This document shows positions 1 through 8,569 of a DNA stretch of 64,000 nucleotides, piece by piece. Origin of the DNA: Dermatophilaceae bacterium Sec6.4. Its GTDB lineage: Bacteria > Actinomycetota > Actinomycetes > Actinomycetales > Dermatophilaceae. The translations under genes and the position numbers were made by a program. Numbering within the stretch: the first letter of the stretch is position 1; the number at the start of each line of letters is the position of its first letter. Location: contig CP144172.1 in assembly GCA_039636865.1 (NCBI GenBank), forward strand, positions 1,612,001 to 1,676,000. Reading direction: 5' to 3'. The notes beneath the pieces are model-generated. The model had not been told where the DNA came from, did not search any database, and saw only the letters and a list, made by a program, of their open reading frames with translations.

Positions 1-189
1 AGCCAGCTCAATCACGTGTACACCGGTTCGCTGGCGCGCAACATCCGCAGTGCGGTCGGTGCACCCATTCGCCACCACGACAACTTCGAACTCCTGCGGC
101 CGTGAGCCGCCCAGTAGCCCGTCGAGGCAACGACCGATCACCGCGGCTTCGTTGTGGGCCGCTATCACGATGCTCGTCACGGCGGTCAT
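1..189 (-). CDS. Glycosyltransferase family 2, N-terminal part (runs off left edge)
   Basis: On the minus strand an ATG at 189 opens a frame that stays open to base 1 (63 codons). It begins MTAVTSIVIAAHNEAAVIGR and continues through FEVVVVANGCTDRTADVA. This is the classic GT2 GT-A start: a first beta strand, the HNE turn, then a hydrophobic strand ending in the NGCTD nucleotide-binding turn. Such enzymes move a sugar from a nucleotide sugar to a growing glycan on the cytoplasmic side of the membrane. Only the nucleotide-binding end is visible, so donor and acceptor cannot be given. It is divergent from the GNAT-like gene starting near 351 and belongs to the exopolysaccharide locus. Confidence 0.85.
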   Translation of the reverse strand, partial: MTAVTSIVIAAHNEAAVIGRCLDGLLGGSRPQEFEVVVVANGCTDRTADVARQRTGVHVIELA

Positions 190-350
190 CCCTTCGTACG
201 CTCATCGGATCAGGCCCTGCGTCACCGACTGCCGGATGCTTCGACAGCCCGGTCACATCCACACCTGCCCCGGATGTGACCGGTGTGGCGGACGCTCTCG
301 CTCCAGATGATGCAGTAACAAATGCTTACCCTGCCGACTTATTGATCGAC

Positions 351-1478
351 ATGTTCAGTTCTGCAGATGCGCGGCAGCTCGGTGCTGTCGCACGTACCGT
401 GGCCAGCGTGCCAAGGGACGTGAGATCGCGCGCCGTCAGCGTGCATGCTGTGTCGTACGGCCAGTTACCACCCGATGTGTTGGCCGCATGGCGAGGATTT
501 CGTGATGCCGACCCGGCGTTCGACAGTCCGTTCTTCCACCCCGGCTTCGCGCAGGCTGTCGATCACTGTGGTCCGGCCGTTACCGTCGTCTTTGGTCGGG
601 ACCGTTCCGGCGATGTCGTGGCAATCTGGCCGATGCACAGGCGTGGCCGGGTCCTCCGACCGGTTGGCTGGCCGGCTGCCGATTTCCAGGGACCCATCGG
701 TACTGCCACGCTGGCCCCTTCCTGTGTCCTGTCCGCCACGCGCGCATCTCTGCTGCTGTTCGACCACCTCACCGACAGCGCACCCGCTGTGAGGGCCGAG
801 GTGCAGACCTGGCGCCCCTCGCCCTTTCTCGACACCACCGGCGGCCTCGAGGGTTATCTGACCCGCACGTCGAAGTCCGGTCGCTCGAACATGACTCAGG
901 CTCGCCGACGCACTGAAAGTGCGACCCGCGATATCGGCCCGCTCCGCTTCACATCCGACTCCACGTCCGATGCTCTGCTCGATCAGGTCATCGCGCTCAA
1001 GCGGCAGCAGTACAAAAAAACCGATGCACGCGACTACTTCGCTCAGCCGGAGCGAGTCGACCTGATGCATCACCTGCTCGCGTTGCGTAATACCTCGTTC
1101 ACCGGTGTGCTGTCGGCCGTTCACTTCGGAGAAACACTGGTCGCAGCTCACTTCGGTATCCGGGCGGACAATGTTCTGCACTGGTGGTTTCCGGTGTACG
1201 AACCTGAGTTTTCCGGGCTGGCACCGGGATGGATTCTGCTCCGTGAGCAGGTAGCTGCAGCGCCGGACCTCGGGATCACCCGCATCGATCTCGGTCGCGG
1301 TGAGGACATGTTCAAGCGCCATGCGAAGACCGGCGAGGTCGCTGTGGGCGAAGGATTTGTCTCGGCCTCGCGCATCGTGCACACCGGACTGGCATCACAA
1401 CGAACCGCGCGGGAATGGCTTCGACACAGTGAACTTGCACCAGGTCTCAAACGTGTCGCTCGTGCGCTCGGGCGCTGA
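351..1478 (+). CDS. FemAB/CelD-like GNAT acyltransferase
   Basis: The protein is about 375 residues and resembles the BioF2-like / FemAB-related GNAT fold found beside exopolysaccharide genes. The middle carries the Lys/Arg-rich stretch typical of the family (SKSGRSNMTQARRR), and the C-terminal half has the strand pattern FGETLVAAHFGIR and LDLGRGEDMFKRHAK. It would transfer an acyl or aminoacyl group to a sugar or lipid-linked intermediate in the cytoplasm; the substrate is unknown. The open frame extends upstream to 102, but that part is antisense to the divergent GT2 start and has no family resemblance, so I chose ATG 351. No clear ribosome site is visible, so the start is uncertain. Confidence 0.75.
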   Translation: MFSSADARQLGAVARTVASVPRDVRSRAVSVHAVSYGQLPPDVLAAWRGFRDADPAFDSPFFHPGFAQAVDHCGPAVTVVFGRDRSGDVVAIWPMHRRGRVLRPVGWPAADFQGPIGTATLAPSCVLSATRASLLLFDHLTDSAPAVRAEVQTWRPSPFLDTTGGLEGYLTRTSKSGRSNMTQARRRTESATRDIGPLRFTSDSTSDALLDQVIALKRQQYKKTDARDYFAQPERVDLMHHLLALRNTSFTGVLSAVHFGETLVAAHFGIRADNVLHWWFPVYEPEFSGLAPGWILLREQVAAAPDLGITRIDLGRGEDMFKRHAKTGEVAVGEGFVSASRIVHTGLASQRTAREWLRHSELAPGLKRVARALGR

Positions 1479-1595
1479 CTTCACGGGCCGTCCGCCCCCT
1501 GTCGGCACGATCACGGAACATCCGGTGCCCTGGGCATCCCACCGTGCACGCACCCCACCAGCGGCAACCCGCACAGAAGTTGATCGGCGCATACG

Positions 1596-2252
1596 ATGAG
1601 AGACATGGTGCGCCCTTCGGTCACAGATGGTTGGTTATCCGATCACGCGTCCCAGGAGGTCGAGGCCGACGATGCAGCGGCGTATGTCGATGCTGCCACG
1701 GTCGCGCTGCGGTTCTCCTCCATCCAACTGGACGCCGGCGCGACCCAGGACCCACGATCGTTCGAGACCGCCACGCCGCGGTCGCTGCGCGATGCCATGG
1801 GTTGCCTGGCCACGGGGGTATGTGTGATCACGACGTTCTGGGAAGGCGACGATGTCGCGATGACGGCCAACTCCGTCACCTCGGTGTCGCTGGAGCCCCC
1901 GCTGATCCTGGTGTGTATCGCCAAAACAGCAAGGTTTTACGAAGCAATCATCGAGGCGGAGCAATGGGGGGTCAGCGTGCTGGACGCCACGTCGCACGCA
2001 TTGTCCACTCAGTTCGCCCGGCCGGGCCGAGAGCGCAACGGCCAACTCGAAGCGATTCGCTTCGACCGTGGACCTGCCACCGGTGTCGCATTGATCAGTA
2101 GTTCCGTCGCGCAGGTGGAGTGCGAAACGTCCGCGGTGTATCCCGCCGGTGATCACGACATCATTGTTGGCGCCGTCAGGACGGTATCTCGTTCGGGACC
2201 GGGTCAGCACCCACTGCTCTTCCATCGTGGCGGGTATCGCTGGTTGCTCTGA
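1596..2252 (+). CDS. Flavin reductase-like domain protein
   Basis: This 218-residue protein has a flavin reductase-like (FMN-binding split-barrel) domain from about residue 65 onward. LRDAMGCLATGVCVIT and MTANSVTSVSLEPPLILVCI are the FMN-binding hallmarks of the family, followed by GVSVLDATSHALSTQFA and the C-terminal HPLLFHRGGYRWL. Relatives are short-chain flavin:NAD(P)H reductases supplying reduced flavin to monooxygenases, or flavin-dependent oxidoreductases. The first 60 residues are unconserved. Its 3' end overlaps the convergent flippase gene by 77 bp. Its link with the surrounding glycan genes is not obvious from sequence. Confidence 0.8.
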   Translation: MRDMVRPSVTDGWLSDHASQEVEADDAAAYVDAATVALRFSSIQLDAGATQDPRSFETATPRSLRDAMGCLATGVCVITTFWEGDDVAMTANSVTSVSLEPPLILVCIAKTARFYEAIIEAEQWGVSVLDATSHALSTQFARPGRERNGQLEAIRFDRGPATGVALISSSVAQVECETSAVYPAGDHDIIVGAVRTVSRSGPGQHPLLFHRGGYRWLL

Positions 2253-3720
2253 CGGCGGCCAGTTGCGGCATGATCCGGCGACGCAGGAAGAGATAGTAGG
2301 TGCCGGTCATGGCGAGGCCACCGACGACCAGCGCAAGGATGGGCGTCCCCAGATAAGTAGCGATCAACCGGCCCAACAATCCGGCTGGGACAGCGGCTAT
2401 GAGCGGGGGCCAGATAGCTTTGAAGAGCATCCGTCCTGAGCCGGGCACGGCCCGAAGCGATAGCAGCACAAGCGGAAGAGTCACGACGACGCCGACGAGC
2501 AGGCGTGCCGTGGCGCCGCCATCGATGCCGTACATCTCTGCACCGATGATCATCGCCGGCGCGAGGGCCGCCATCGATCCCAGGTTCAACCACATGACCG
2601 ACCGCGACGAGCCCTGAGAGAACAGATATTGGGCCGTGAGGTCGAAGACGACTTTGAGCGCCCCGAACAACCCGAGGATGCCGAGGACGTTCGCCGACGG
2701 AAGCCACGTGTCGCCGTAGACGAACTTGATCAGCGGATCTGCCAGCGCTACCAGCGCCACACCGATGAACAGAGCCGCGGACCACGTGAGGGAGACCGAG
2801 TTGTAGAAAGTCTCGCGCAATCGGTCCGCATAAGTACGAGAGAACGCCGGCAGCGCCACGTTGGCGATCGCGTTACCGATGACGGTGGTCGGCCAGTTCG
2901 AGATGTTGAAGGCCAGCACGTAGAAGCCGAGTGCGACCTCACCGAGCACCCGGGCGATGACGATGGTGTCCAGGCCCAGCATGAGTGCAGCAATGAGGTT
3001 GACACCGGCGACAGGTATTCCGAACCGCAACGCCGAACGCGCGATCTCCCGGTCGAACCCGAGCCTGAGAGTGGTTCGGGTGAGGAGGAACTGCAGCGCA
3101 GTCGTGATTGCGTGAGCGAGCAGTCGGGTAACTGCCAACGCCATCGGGCCCCACCCCATCAGAACCAGGACGATGAGCGCGGTGTTGCTGACGATGAACG
3201 CACTGAAATTAGTGTGGAAGATGGTTTTCTGCCGAAACGATCGCAGTAGCATCGCATTCGGTTCCACCCCGAGCCCGGACAGCAGCAGGTTCAACGAAAG
3301 GACCTGGATGACGGGGGTGGCGCTCGGTGCGCCCATACCGCGAGCGATGCTTCCCGAGAGCGCGATCATGACCACGGTCAGGATCGCGCCTGTTGCCAGC
3401 GAGAGGGTGCTCACTGTCGGAGCCCGACGCTCGAAGTCGTCGGACCTGACCAGATCTGCGGTCAACCCGAGGTCGGCCAGCGTCATGAGAACGCTCATGA
3501 CCGTCAATGCGACAGCGAAGACCCCGAAGACCTGTGGAGCGAGCAGTCGTGCCAGCACGATGCCGATCAGCAGATTTCCCGACCGGAGCATGATGCCGCC
3601 GGCGACGCTCCAGGCCAGCCCTTTGCGCACCTGAGATCCCAGGGAAGGACCCACAGCATCCGGGTGGTCGATCAGATCACCCACGTCCTGCCACCTTCTG
3701 ACCCCGGTCCGGCATCTCAA
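2176..3720 (-). CDS. Wzx-type polysaccharide flippase (MATE/MVF superfamily)
   Basis: The protein is about 514 residues with roughly 12-14 hydrophobic segments. The early motif KGLAWSVAGGIMLRSGNLLIGIVLARLLAPQ is the signature first helix of the polysaccharide transporter (PST) family. It would flip undecaprenyl-pyrophosphate-linked repeat units across the cytoplasmic membrane for polymerisation by a Wzy protein, probably the one at 17221. The first 30 residues before the conserved start are not family-like; an internal GTG near codon 13 (VGDLIDHPD) could be the true start. It lies upstream of, and in the same direction as, nothing closer than the 3760-4746 gene, 39 bp away, with which it may be co-transcribed. 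Confidence 0.88.
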   Translation of the reverse strand: MRCRTGVRRWQDVGDLIDHPDAVGPSLGSQVRKGLAWSVAGGIMLRSGNLLIGIVLARLLAPQVFGVFAVALTVMSVLMTLADLGLTADLVRSDDFERRAPTVSTLSLATGAILTVVMIALSGSIARGMGAPSATPVIQVLSLNLLLSGLGVEPNAMLLRSFRQKTIFHTNFSAFIVSNTALIVLVLMGWGPMALAVTRLLAHAITTALQFLLTRTTLRLGFDREIARSALRFGIPVAGVNLIAALMLGLDTIVIARVLGEVALGFYVLAFNISNWPTTVIGNAIANVALPAFSRTYADRLRETFYNSVSLTWSAALFIGVALVALADPLIKFVYGDTWLPSANVLGILGLFGALKVVFDLTAQYLFSQGSSRSVMWLNLGSMAALAPAMIIGAEMYGIDGGATARLLVGVVVTLPLVLLSLRAVPGSGRMLFKAIWPPLIAAVPAGLLGRLIATYLGTPILALVVGGLAMTGTYYLFLRRRIMPQLAAVRATSDTRHDGRAVGADPVPNEIPS

Positions 3721-3759
3721 CTGTCAAGGTTCGGCGGTCGGCGCACCGTCCGACGTGCA

Positions 3760-4746
3760 CTATGTGGACAGCAGGAACGGAGTCCGGTCCTGTGACGTCA
3801 CGACCGAGTGATTCATCGCCCAGATGAGATCATCGGCAGTCAATTCGTTGGGGTCGCGACTGACCGCTACTCCACGACTGTCCAACTCAGCCGCGATCAT
3901 CAGCTGGTGGTCATCGACCATTTCGTTGTATCGCGTCTTGAGCCTGGGCAGCAGCACCGGCATCTTGCCGAGGTCCAGCGCTGTGAGCGCGGATCCCACT
4001 CCGGCATGCGCAATGACCAGGTCCGCCTCTTTGACTGCCGAGCGCATCTCAGCTGCGGTCACCGATTCGAGACCGTCGATGCCCAGGCCGGTGACGTCGG
4101 TGACCCCGGTCTGCCAGAGCACCTCGGCATCTGGAGCCAGGACAGCGGGCAGGAGCGCGGCGACAGCCTCGGCCGCGCGGCGGAAGCCATATGTGCGCAT
4201 CGTGCCCAGTGTCACCACGACCCGCTGGGCGCGATTGAGATGGCCATCAGGCCTGGGGCGTGGCTCGTACACGTCGAACAGCGACCCTCCGCAGGTCCAG
4301 CGATCACCGGCCCAGGATGGGTACTGGGTGTACAGATGCATGCCAGGGATGCGGGACACGATCGACCCTGTGACGCTCGGACCCTGCGCTCTGGCCGAGC
4401 TCTCGATGAAATGACACGGCACTCTGCGTGCTCGAGCGATGGGTAGGAACGAAAGGACGATGGCAGACCCTGTCGTGACGATCCGTGAGTAGTCGCCCTG
4501 ACTGAGAATCCGATGGGCAGCCGGGATATTGCTCAGCACGGCCTTGAAATTGCGTGGCGCGACGTAGGGCACATGGTGCACAACTTCGCCGGCGAGCAAC
4601 GACCGGGACTGCGGGTCGTCGAACGTGACCCACTCGACCGGTCCGACCGTGGGCTGAAGCCGATCTCGAAGTCTGAGGAGCTGCTCCAGGTGCCCTCCGG
4701 TCGAGGCCATCAGCAACGTCGTGCCGGCCCTGTTCCGATCAACCAT
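3760..4746 (-). CDS. PssD-PssE (Alg14-Alg13) fused UDP-sugar glycosyltransferase
   Basis: This 328-residue protein combines the two halves of a split GT-B glycosyltransferase. The N-terminal half carries the Alg14/PssD motif ASTGGHLEQL (about 14-23) and FIESSARAQGPS. The C-terminal half carries the Alg13/PssE catalytic region: VVVTLGTMRTYGF (176-188), VIAHAGVGSAL (245-254) and NEMVDDHQ (274-281). The usual role is adding the second sugar (GlcA or GlcNAc-like) to an undecaprenyl-linked sugar at the inner membrane face. In rhizobia and streptococci the two halves are separate adjacent genes; here they are fused. It is divergent from the deacetylase at 4869. Confidence 0.85.
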   Translation of the reverse strand: MVDRNRAGTTLLMASTGGHLEQLLRLRDRLQPTVGPVEWVTFDDPQSRSLLAGEVVHHVPYVAPRNFKAVLSNIPAAHRILSQGDYSRIVTTGSAIVLSFLPIARARRVPCHFIESSARAQGPSVTGSIVSRIPGMHLYTQYPSWAGDRWTCGGSLFDVYEPRPRPDGHLNRAQRVVVTLGTMRTYGFRRAAEAVAALLPAVLAPDAEVLWQTGVTDVTGLGIDGLESVTAAEMRSAVKEADLVIAHAGVGSALTALDLGKMPVLLPRLKTRYNEMVDDHQLMIAAELDSRGVAVSRDPNELTADDLIWAMNHSVVTSQDRTPFLLST

Positions 4747-4868
4747 CTCATTCCATCCTTACCGTTATGGATGCGTGAAAATGAGACTAGGCGGACTAAA
4801 ACTCAATGGACCGATATTGTCCACGGGCTCTCAGCGCGGAAGAATAGACACATCGTTATCGCGGGGGC

Positions 4869-5591
4869 GTGGTACGTTCTGCAGCCCTTCCCCAGACCCG
4901 AGTGAGTCAGCATGGTTTCGATGTGAGCCAGAAAACTGTCGCGAATATCTGCTTCCACGGCGTTGGTGAACCACGTCGGGAACTGGAGCCGGGCGAAGGT
5001 CCCTACTGGGTGGATCGGCAGACGCTGACCGCCATCCTGGACACCGTTGCCGAACGCGCCGATATCGCGCTGAGTTTTGATGACGGCAATATTTCCGACG
5101 CCGATACCGTGCTCCCTGAATTGGTCGCCCGGGGACTGCGTGCGACGTTCTATGTTGTCGCTGGGCGTATCGGCAGCGCCGGGTCTCTTGGATCCGGTGA
5201 CCTGGCCGCGCTGGTGGACGCCGGGATGCAGATCGGCACCCACGGAATGCATCACGTCCCGTGGCGGCACTTACCTGCCGACGCGTTCGAGGATGAAATC
5301 GTCCATGCCCGGCGGGTCATAGAGGATACCGTCGGTCGGCCGGTCAGGAAGGCTGCGCTCCCGCTCGGGCGTTATGACCGGGTGCTCCTGCGGGCTCTGC
5401 GGGAGCACGATTATGACGAGGTGTCGTCCAGTGACCGATGCCTGGTATCCGCAGGGGCCTGGTTTCAACCACGGTTCAGCGTTACCGGCACCGACAGTTC
5501 AGCATCGGTGATGCAGCAGCTGCAGGCTGCCAGTCGGCCGGGCTATCGGATCAAGCGGTCGGCCATCGTGGCCATCAAACGGCTGCGGTAG
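4869..5591 (+). CDS. Polysaccharide deacetylase (NodB-type, short)
   Basis: About 240 residues. The NodB metal site is visible: SFDDG at 69-73 (Asp71-Asp72) and H125-x3-H129 within GTHGMHHVPW. These residues bind the divalent metal in carbohydrate esterase family 4 enzymes that remove acetyl groups from GlcNAc-type sugars. No signal peptide is evident, which suggests a cytoplasmic substrate or a membrane-proximal intermediate. The start is uncertain: an upstream ATG at 4869 is used, but GTG codons at 4902 and 4923 are in frame and nearer the conserved NICFHGVG strand. It ends 10 bp before the stop of the convergent glycosyltransferase. Confidence 0.8.
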   Translation: MVRSAALPQTRVSQHGFDVSQKTVANICFHGVGEPRRELEPGEGPYWVDRQTLTAILDTVAERADIALSFDDGNISDADTVLPELVARGLRATFYVVAGRIGSAGSLGSGDLAALVDAGMQIGTHGMHHVPWRHLPADAFEDEIVHARRVIEDTVGRPVRKAALPLGRYDRVLLRALREHDYDEVSSSDRCLVSAGAWFQPRFSVTGTDSSASVMQQLQAASRPGYRIKRSAIVAIKRLR

Positions 5592-5601
5592 ACCCAACTG
5601 T

Positions 5602-6540
5602 TTATCGTGCGCGTGGCGTGCGCTGGTGGCGGGTCAGAGTCTGTGGACCGGGCCGTTCGTTGCGTAGGGGCATGCTCACCAGTTCCCGGACCGCCGCCCG
5701 AGAGGTCGCCTTGCCGAGCATTGCCCGGCTGATCTCACGGCCGAGCACGACCAGATAGAAAGCGGTGGCGCGGAGGTGGCCGTTGCGACGGGTATAGAGA
5801 CGGACCTTGTTCGCCGACAACAACGCCCACGACCCCGGACTCGCCGTCGAACCACCTTCCAGATGGGTGGCCTGTGCGCTCGGTACAAATCGAGTAGCCA
5901 GTCCAGCGCCTCGGGCGCGCAGGCCGTACTCGGCCTCTTCGGAGAACAGGAAGAAGGACTCGTCCCAGCCTCCGCACCTCGCCCAGCACTCGGCGCTGAT
6001 GAGTTGGGTGGATCCCTCACCCCAGTCCGTCGTGGTCTCGGTCTCGTATTGTGCGGGATCTGCCACGACCTCGCCGAGGAGACCGATGCGCCCCGCACGC
6101 TCACCGCCGACGAGTGCATCTGCCAGGGCGCGCAACAATGTCGGCTCGCGCCGCATCGAGCTCACGAGCCGGCCGCGACCATCGGTCAGTCGCGGGATGG
6201 CAATCCCCGTGCCGGGGGTACTGAGACCCTGAACCAGGTGAGCGACGCTGCCAGGCCCGAGCCGGACATCCGGATTGAGCACCAGCACCGCAGAGAACTC
6301 ACCCGCAGCAGCGACGCCGGCATTGATCCCAGCGGAGTAGCCGCCGTTTCGACCGGTCTGCAGGATCGTCGCGCCGGGCGCGAGCCGTCGTGCCACCTCC
6401 ACGGAGTCATCGGTAGACGCGTTGTCGACCAGAATCAGTTGCCAGTCGGTGCCTTCAAGCCCCGGTGCAAGCGACTCGATCAGGTCGGGTAGCAGCGGGG
6501 CACTGTTGAAGAGAACCACCACCACAGCGATCGACTTCAT
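5602..6540 (-). CDS. Glycosyltransferase family 2, rhamnosyltransferase-like
   Basis: The 312-residue GT2 protein has LVDNASTDDS at 37-46, the NGGYSAGINAG segment typical of rhamnosyl and galactofuranosyl transferases (about 65-75), LNPDV at 88-92 as the metal-binding acidic motif, and the C-terminal aromatic block ESFFLFSEEAEYGLR. It probably adds a deoxysugar to the lipid-linked repeat unit. The ATG at 6540 was chosen because GAAGGG lies six bases upstream; the longer open frame to 7005 only covers antisense of the acpS-like gene. It is divergent from the carrier-protein operon that begins at 6661, leaving a 120 bp promoter region. Confidence 0.88.
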   Translation of the reverse strand: MKSIAVVVVLFNSAPLLPDLIESLAPGLEGTDWQLILVDNASTDDSVEVARRLAPGATILQTGRNGGYSAGINAGVAAAGEFSAVLVLNPDVRLGPGSVAHLVQGLSTPGTGIAIPRLTDGRGRLVSSMRREPTLLRALADALVGGERAGRIGLLGEVVADPAQYETETTTDWGEGSTQLISAECWARCGGWDESFFLFSEEAEYGLRARGAGLATRFVPSAQATHLEGGSTASPGSWALLSANKVRLYTRRNGHLRATAFYLVVLGREISRAMLGKATSRAAVRELVSMPLRNERPGPQTLTRHQRTPRAR

Positions 6541-6660
6541 TCGGATCCCTTCGTCAGCTACGCCTGGTGCAGCGTCACGGTAGTGAGGAAGATTCGAATG
6601 TGCCGAATTTTGGCGAAACATCACCGAAATCGGCGGTATTGGCGCTGATAGCGTCGAACT

Positions 6661-7101
6661 GTGAATCCCGACTTCTGCACCGGTGCCGGAAACCTTGACC
6701 TTCGGGTAGGCACTGATATTCAGTCCGTGGCCGAGGTTGAGGATGCGCTGCGCGAGCACAGGGCGGGCTACCTGGGCAGAATTTTTACCGACCACGAGGT
6801 GGACTGTGCCGGGGGGGCGGACGCGTCGGCAACGGTGCTGGCACCGGGTCTGGCTCGCAGATTCGCTGCCAAAGAAGCCACGTTGAAGGTCCTGAGACCG
6901 ACAGAACTTGTTCCCCGGTGGCGCGATATCGAGGTGGTGCGTCACGCTGGCGGATGGGTCGGTCTTGCGTTGACGGGTGCCGCCGAGGAGTTGGCGCAGG
7001 CACAACAGCTGAAAACTTTTTCTCTCTCAATAAGTCACAGCGCGGGCTTTGCCGTGGCTACGGTCGTTGCTACGAGGCTGATGGAGATCGGCCCGACATA
7101 G
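6661..7101 (+). CDS. acpS: Holo-[acyl-carrier-protein] synthase (AcpS-type 4'-phosphopantetheinyl transferase)
   Basis: The 146-residue AcpS-type enzyme moves 4'-phosphopantetheine from CoA to a carrier-protein serine. RVGTDIQSV (15-23) contains the Mg-binding Asp19, RRFAAKEATLK (66-76) contains Glu72, and LSISHS (122-127) is the third family motif. It starts with GTG at 6661. Lying 22 bp before a carrier-protein gene, it is probably a dedicated activating enzyme for that carrier rather than the housekeeping AcpS. The N-terminus is about 12 residues longer than in typical AcpS. It is the first gene of the carrier-protein operon. Confidence 0.92.
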   Translation: MNPDFCTGAGNLDLRVGTDIQSVAEVEDALREHRAGYLGRIFTDHEVDCAGGADASATVLAPGLARRFAAKEATLKVLRPTELVPRWRDIEVVRHAGGWVGLALTGAAEELAQAQQLKTFSLSISHSAGFAVATVVATRLMEIGPT

Positions 7102-7123
7102 CCTGAGGGAAAGGAATTTCACC

Positions 7124-7390
7124 ATGGACGCTGAGATCCGCGAGGTCCTGGCCTCTTACGGCCGACTTCCGATGGGCGTCGGGGCACTCGGCCGCAGCGA
7201 CGATCTGTACCGCGCCGGCCTCACGTCCCATGCGAGCGTCAACGTCATGCTCGGCCTGGAAGACACCTTCGACATCGAATTTCCGGACGCTCTACTGCGG
7301 AAAGGCACCTTCGAGTCGATCGTGTCCATTGCTTCCGCGTTGGTTTCGCTCGGGGTCGAACCCGCAGTGCACGAACAGGGGACGAAATGA
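7124..7390 (+). CDS. Acyl/aminoacyl carrier protein
   Basis: This 88-residue four-helix carrier protein has the phosphopantetheine serine at Ser35 in GLTSHASVNVMLGLED, where Thr-Ser-His replaces the usual Asp-Ser-Leu. Helix II continues into DTFDIEFPDALL. A purine-rich ribosome site (GGGAAAGGAA) precedes the ATG. Its stop overlaps the next gene (ATGA). Carrier proteins of this TSH/TSF type accompany amino acid:carrier-protein ligases, and such a ligase gene lies two genes downstream, so this is inferred to carry a single amino acid as a thioester. It could alternatively carry a short acyl chain. Confidence 0.9.
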   Translation: MDAEIREVLASYGRLPMGVGALGRSDDLYRAGLTSHASVNVMLGLEDTFDIEFPDALLRKGTFESIVSIASALVSLGVEPAVHEQGTK

Positions 7391-8565
7391 CCACCATCAC
7401 ACACCTCAACGAGCGGCAGTTCCAGGCGCCCGAGCGCCGGGTCGGGGAACAGATCGGAGCCGACGTCGCTGGTCCGGCCGCGGATGACGTCGACAGCAGA
7501 TCCAGGTTTCCTCGCGAAGCAATCGACGCGCTCCGAGAGGCAGGCATGCTCGGTGCACTCATACCCGTCGAGCTCGGCGGCTTGGGCCTGAACCTGGAGT
7601 CGGTGGCCGAGTCGGTGACCGATCTGGCGCGGCACTGTTCCTCGGCCGCAATGGTTTACGCAATGCACCAGATCCAGGTTGCCTGCCTGGTGCGGCACGG
7701 AGACTCCGATGAGCTGCGTGCCTTCACCAGGTCGGTGGCAACGGAGGGGCTCTTGCTGGCCTCGGCCACGACGGAACTGGGTATCGGTGGCAACGTGCGC
7801 ACGAGTAGTTGCGCAGTGCAGCGCGAGGGGGACCGTTTCACCCTGCAGAAACAGGCGCCTGTCATCTCCTACGGGCAGTACGCGGACGCCATTCTTGCGA
7901 CGGCACGGCGCGCACCGAACAGCCCACCGAATGATCAGGTCCTCGTCGTGTGTCGAAAGGGCGGTTTCGGGCTGGAGGAGAAGTCGACCTGGGATGCGAT
8001 GGGGTTTCGTGGAACCTGCAGCCTCGGATTCGTCCTCACCGCCGAGGGGCCCGCCACCGACATCTTGCCGGTGCCCTACGGAGAGATCTCCAGTCAGACG
8101 ATGCTGCCGGTCTCGCACATTCTGTGGTCATCGCTGTGGTTCGGAATCGCGTCAGCAGCAGCCGACAAGGCGCGCCGGTTCGTGCAGGCCGCGGCGCGCA
8201 AGAATCCCGATATGACACCGCCGAACGCGATGCGTCTGTCCGAGCTGACCACCGTCCTGCAGCAGTTCCAGGACGTGGTGTTTGCTGCCCGGGCCCGATA
8301 CTCGGAGATCTCCGACAACCCGGAGAAGACGACGTCGATCAGCTTCGCCATCGCGATGAACTCGTTGAAGGTCTCGGCCTCGACCCTCGTGGTGGACGTC
8401 GTCCAGCGTGCCCTGCTCATTTGTGGAATGGCGGGATACGCGAACAAGAGTCCCTTCACGCTGGCCAGGCTTCTCCGGGACTCCTACGGCGCCCAGCTCA
8501 TGGTCAACAACGATCGGATCAATGCGAACAACGCTCAACTGTTGCTGGTGAGCAGGGGGGTTTGA
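7387..8565 (+). CDS. Acyl-CoA dehydrogenase-family flavoprotein acting on carrier-bound substrate (predicted)
   Basis: The 392-residue protein has the acyl-CoA dehydrogenase fold: an N-terminal helical domain (FPREAIDALREAGMLGALIPVELGG), a middle beta domain (LASATTELGIGG and WDAMGFRGTCSLGF) and a C-terminal helical domain (CGMAGYANKSPFTLARLLRDSYGAQLM). Near the end, where acyl-CoA dehydrogenases have the base in YEGT, this protein reads MVNNDRI, so the usual catalytic glutamate appears missing. The gene overlaps the carrier-protein gene by 4 bp and is followed 4 bp later by the ligase. By analogy with prolyl-carrier-protein dehydrogenases, it may oxidise an aminoacyl thioester, or it may have a non-dehydrogenase role. 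Confidence 0.85.
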   Translation: MTTITHLNERQFQAPERRVGEQIGADVAGPAADDVDSRSRFPREAIDALREAGMLGALIPVELGGLGLNLESVAESVTDLARHCSSAAMVYAMHQIQVACLVRHGDSDELRAFTRSVATEGLLLASATTELGIGGNVRTSSCAVQREGDRFTLQKQAPVISYGQYADAILATARRAPNSPPNDQVLVVCRKGGFGLEEKSTWDAMGFRGTCSLGFVLTAEGPATDILPVPYGEISSQTMLPVSHILWSSLWFGIASAAADKARRFVQAAARKNPDMTPPNAMRLSELTTVLQQFQDVVFAARARYSEISDNPEKTTSISFAIAMNSLKVSASTLVVDVVQRALLICGMAGYANKSPFTLARLLRDSYGAQLMVNNDRINANNAQLLLVSRGV

Positions 8566-8569
8566 ACCC

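Noticed and set aside
102..350. Upstream extension of the GNAT-like frame
   Set aside because: It is antisense to the real GT2 start on the other strand and shows no family resemblance; ATG 351 begins the plausible protein.
465..1382. 305-codon minus-strand open frame
   Set aside because: Shadow of the GNAT-like gene; its translation has no recognisable domain and high-GC antisense frames are commonly open.
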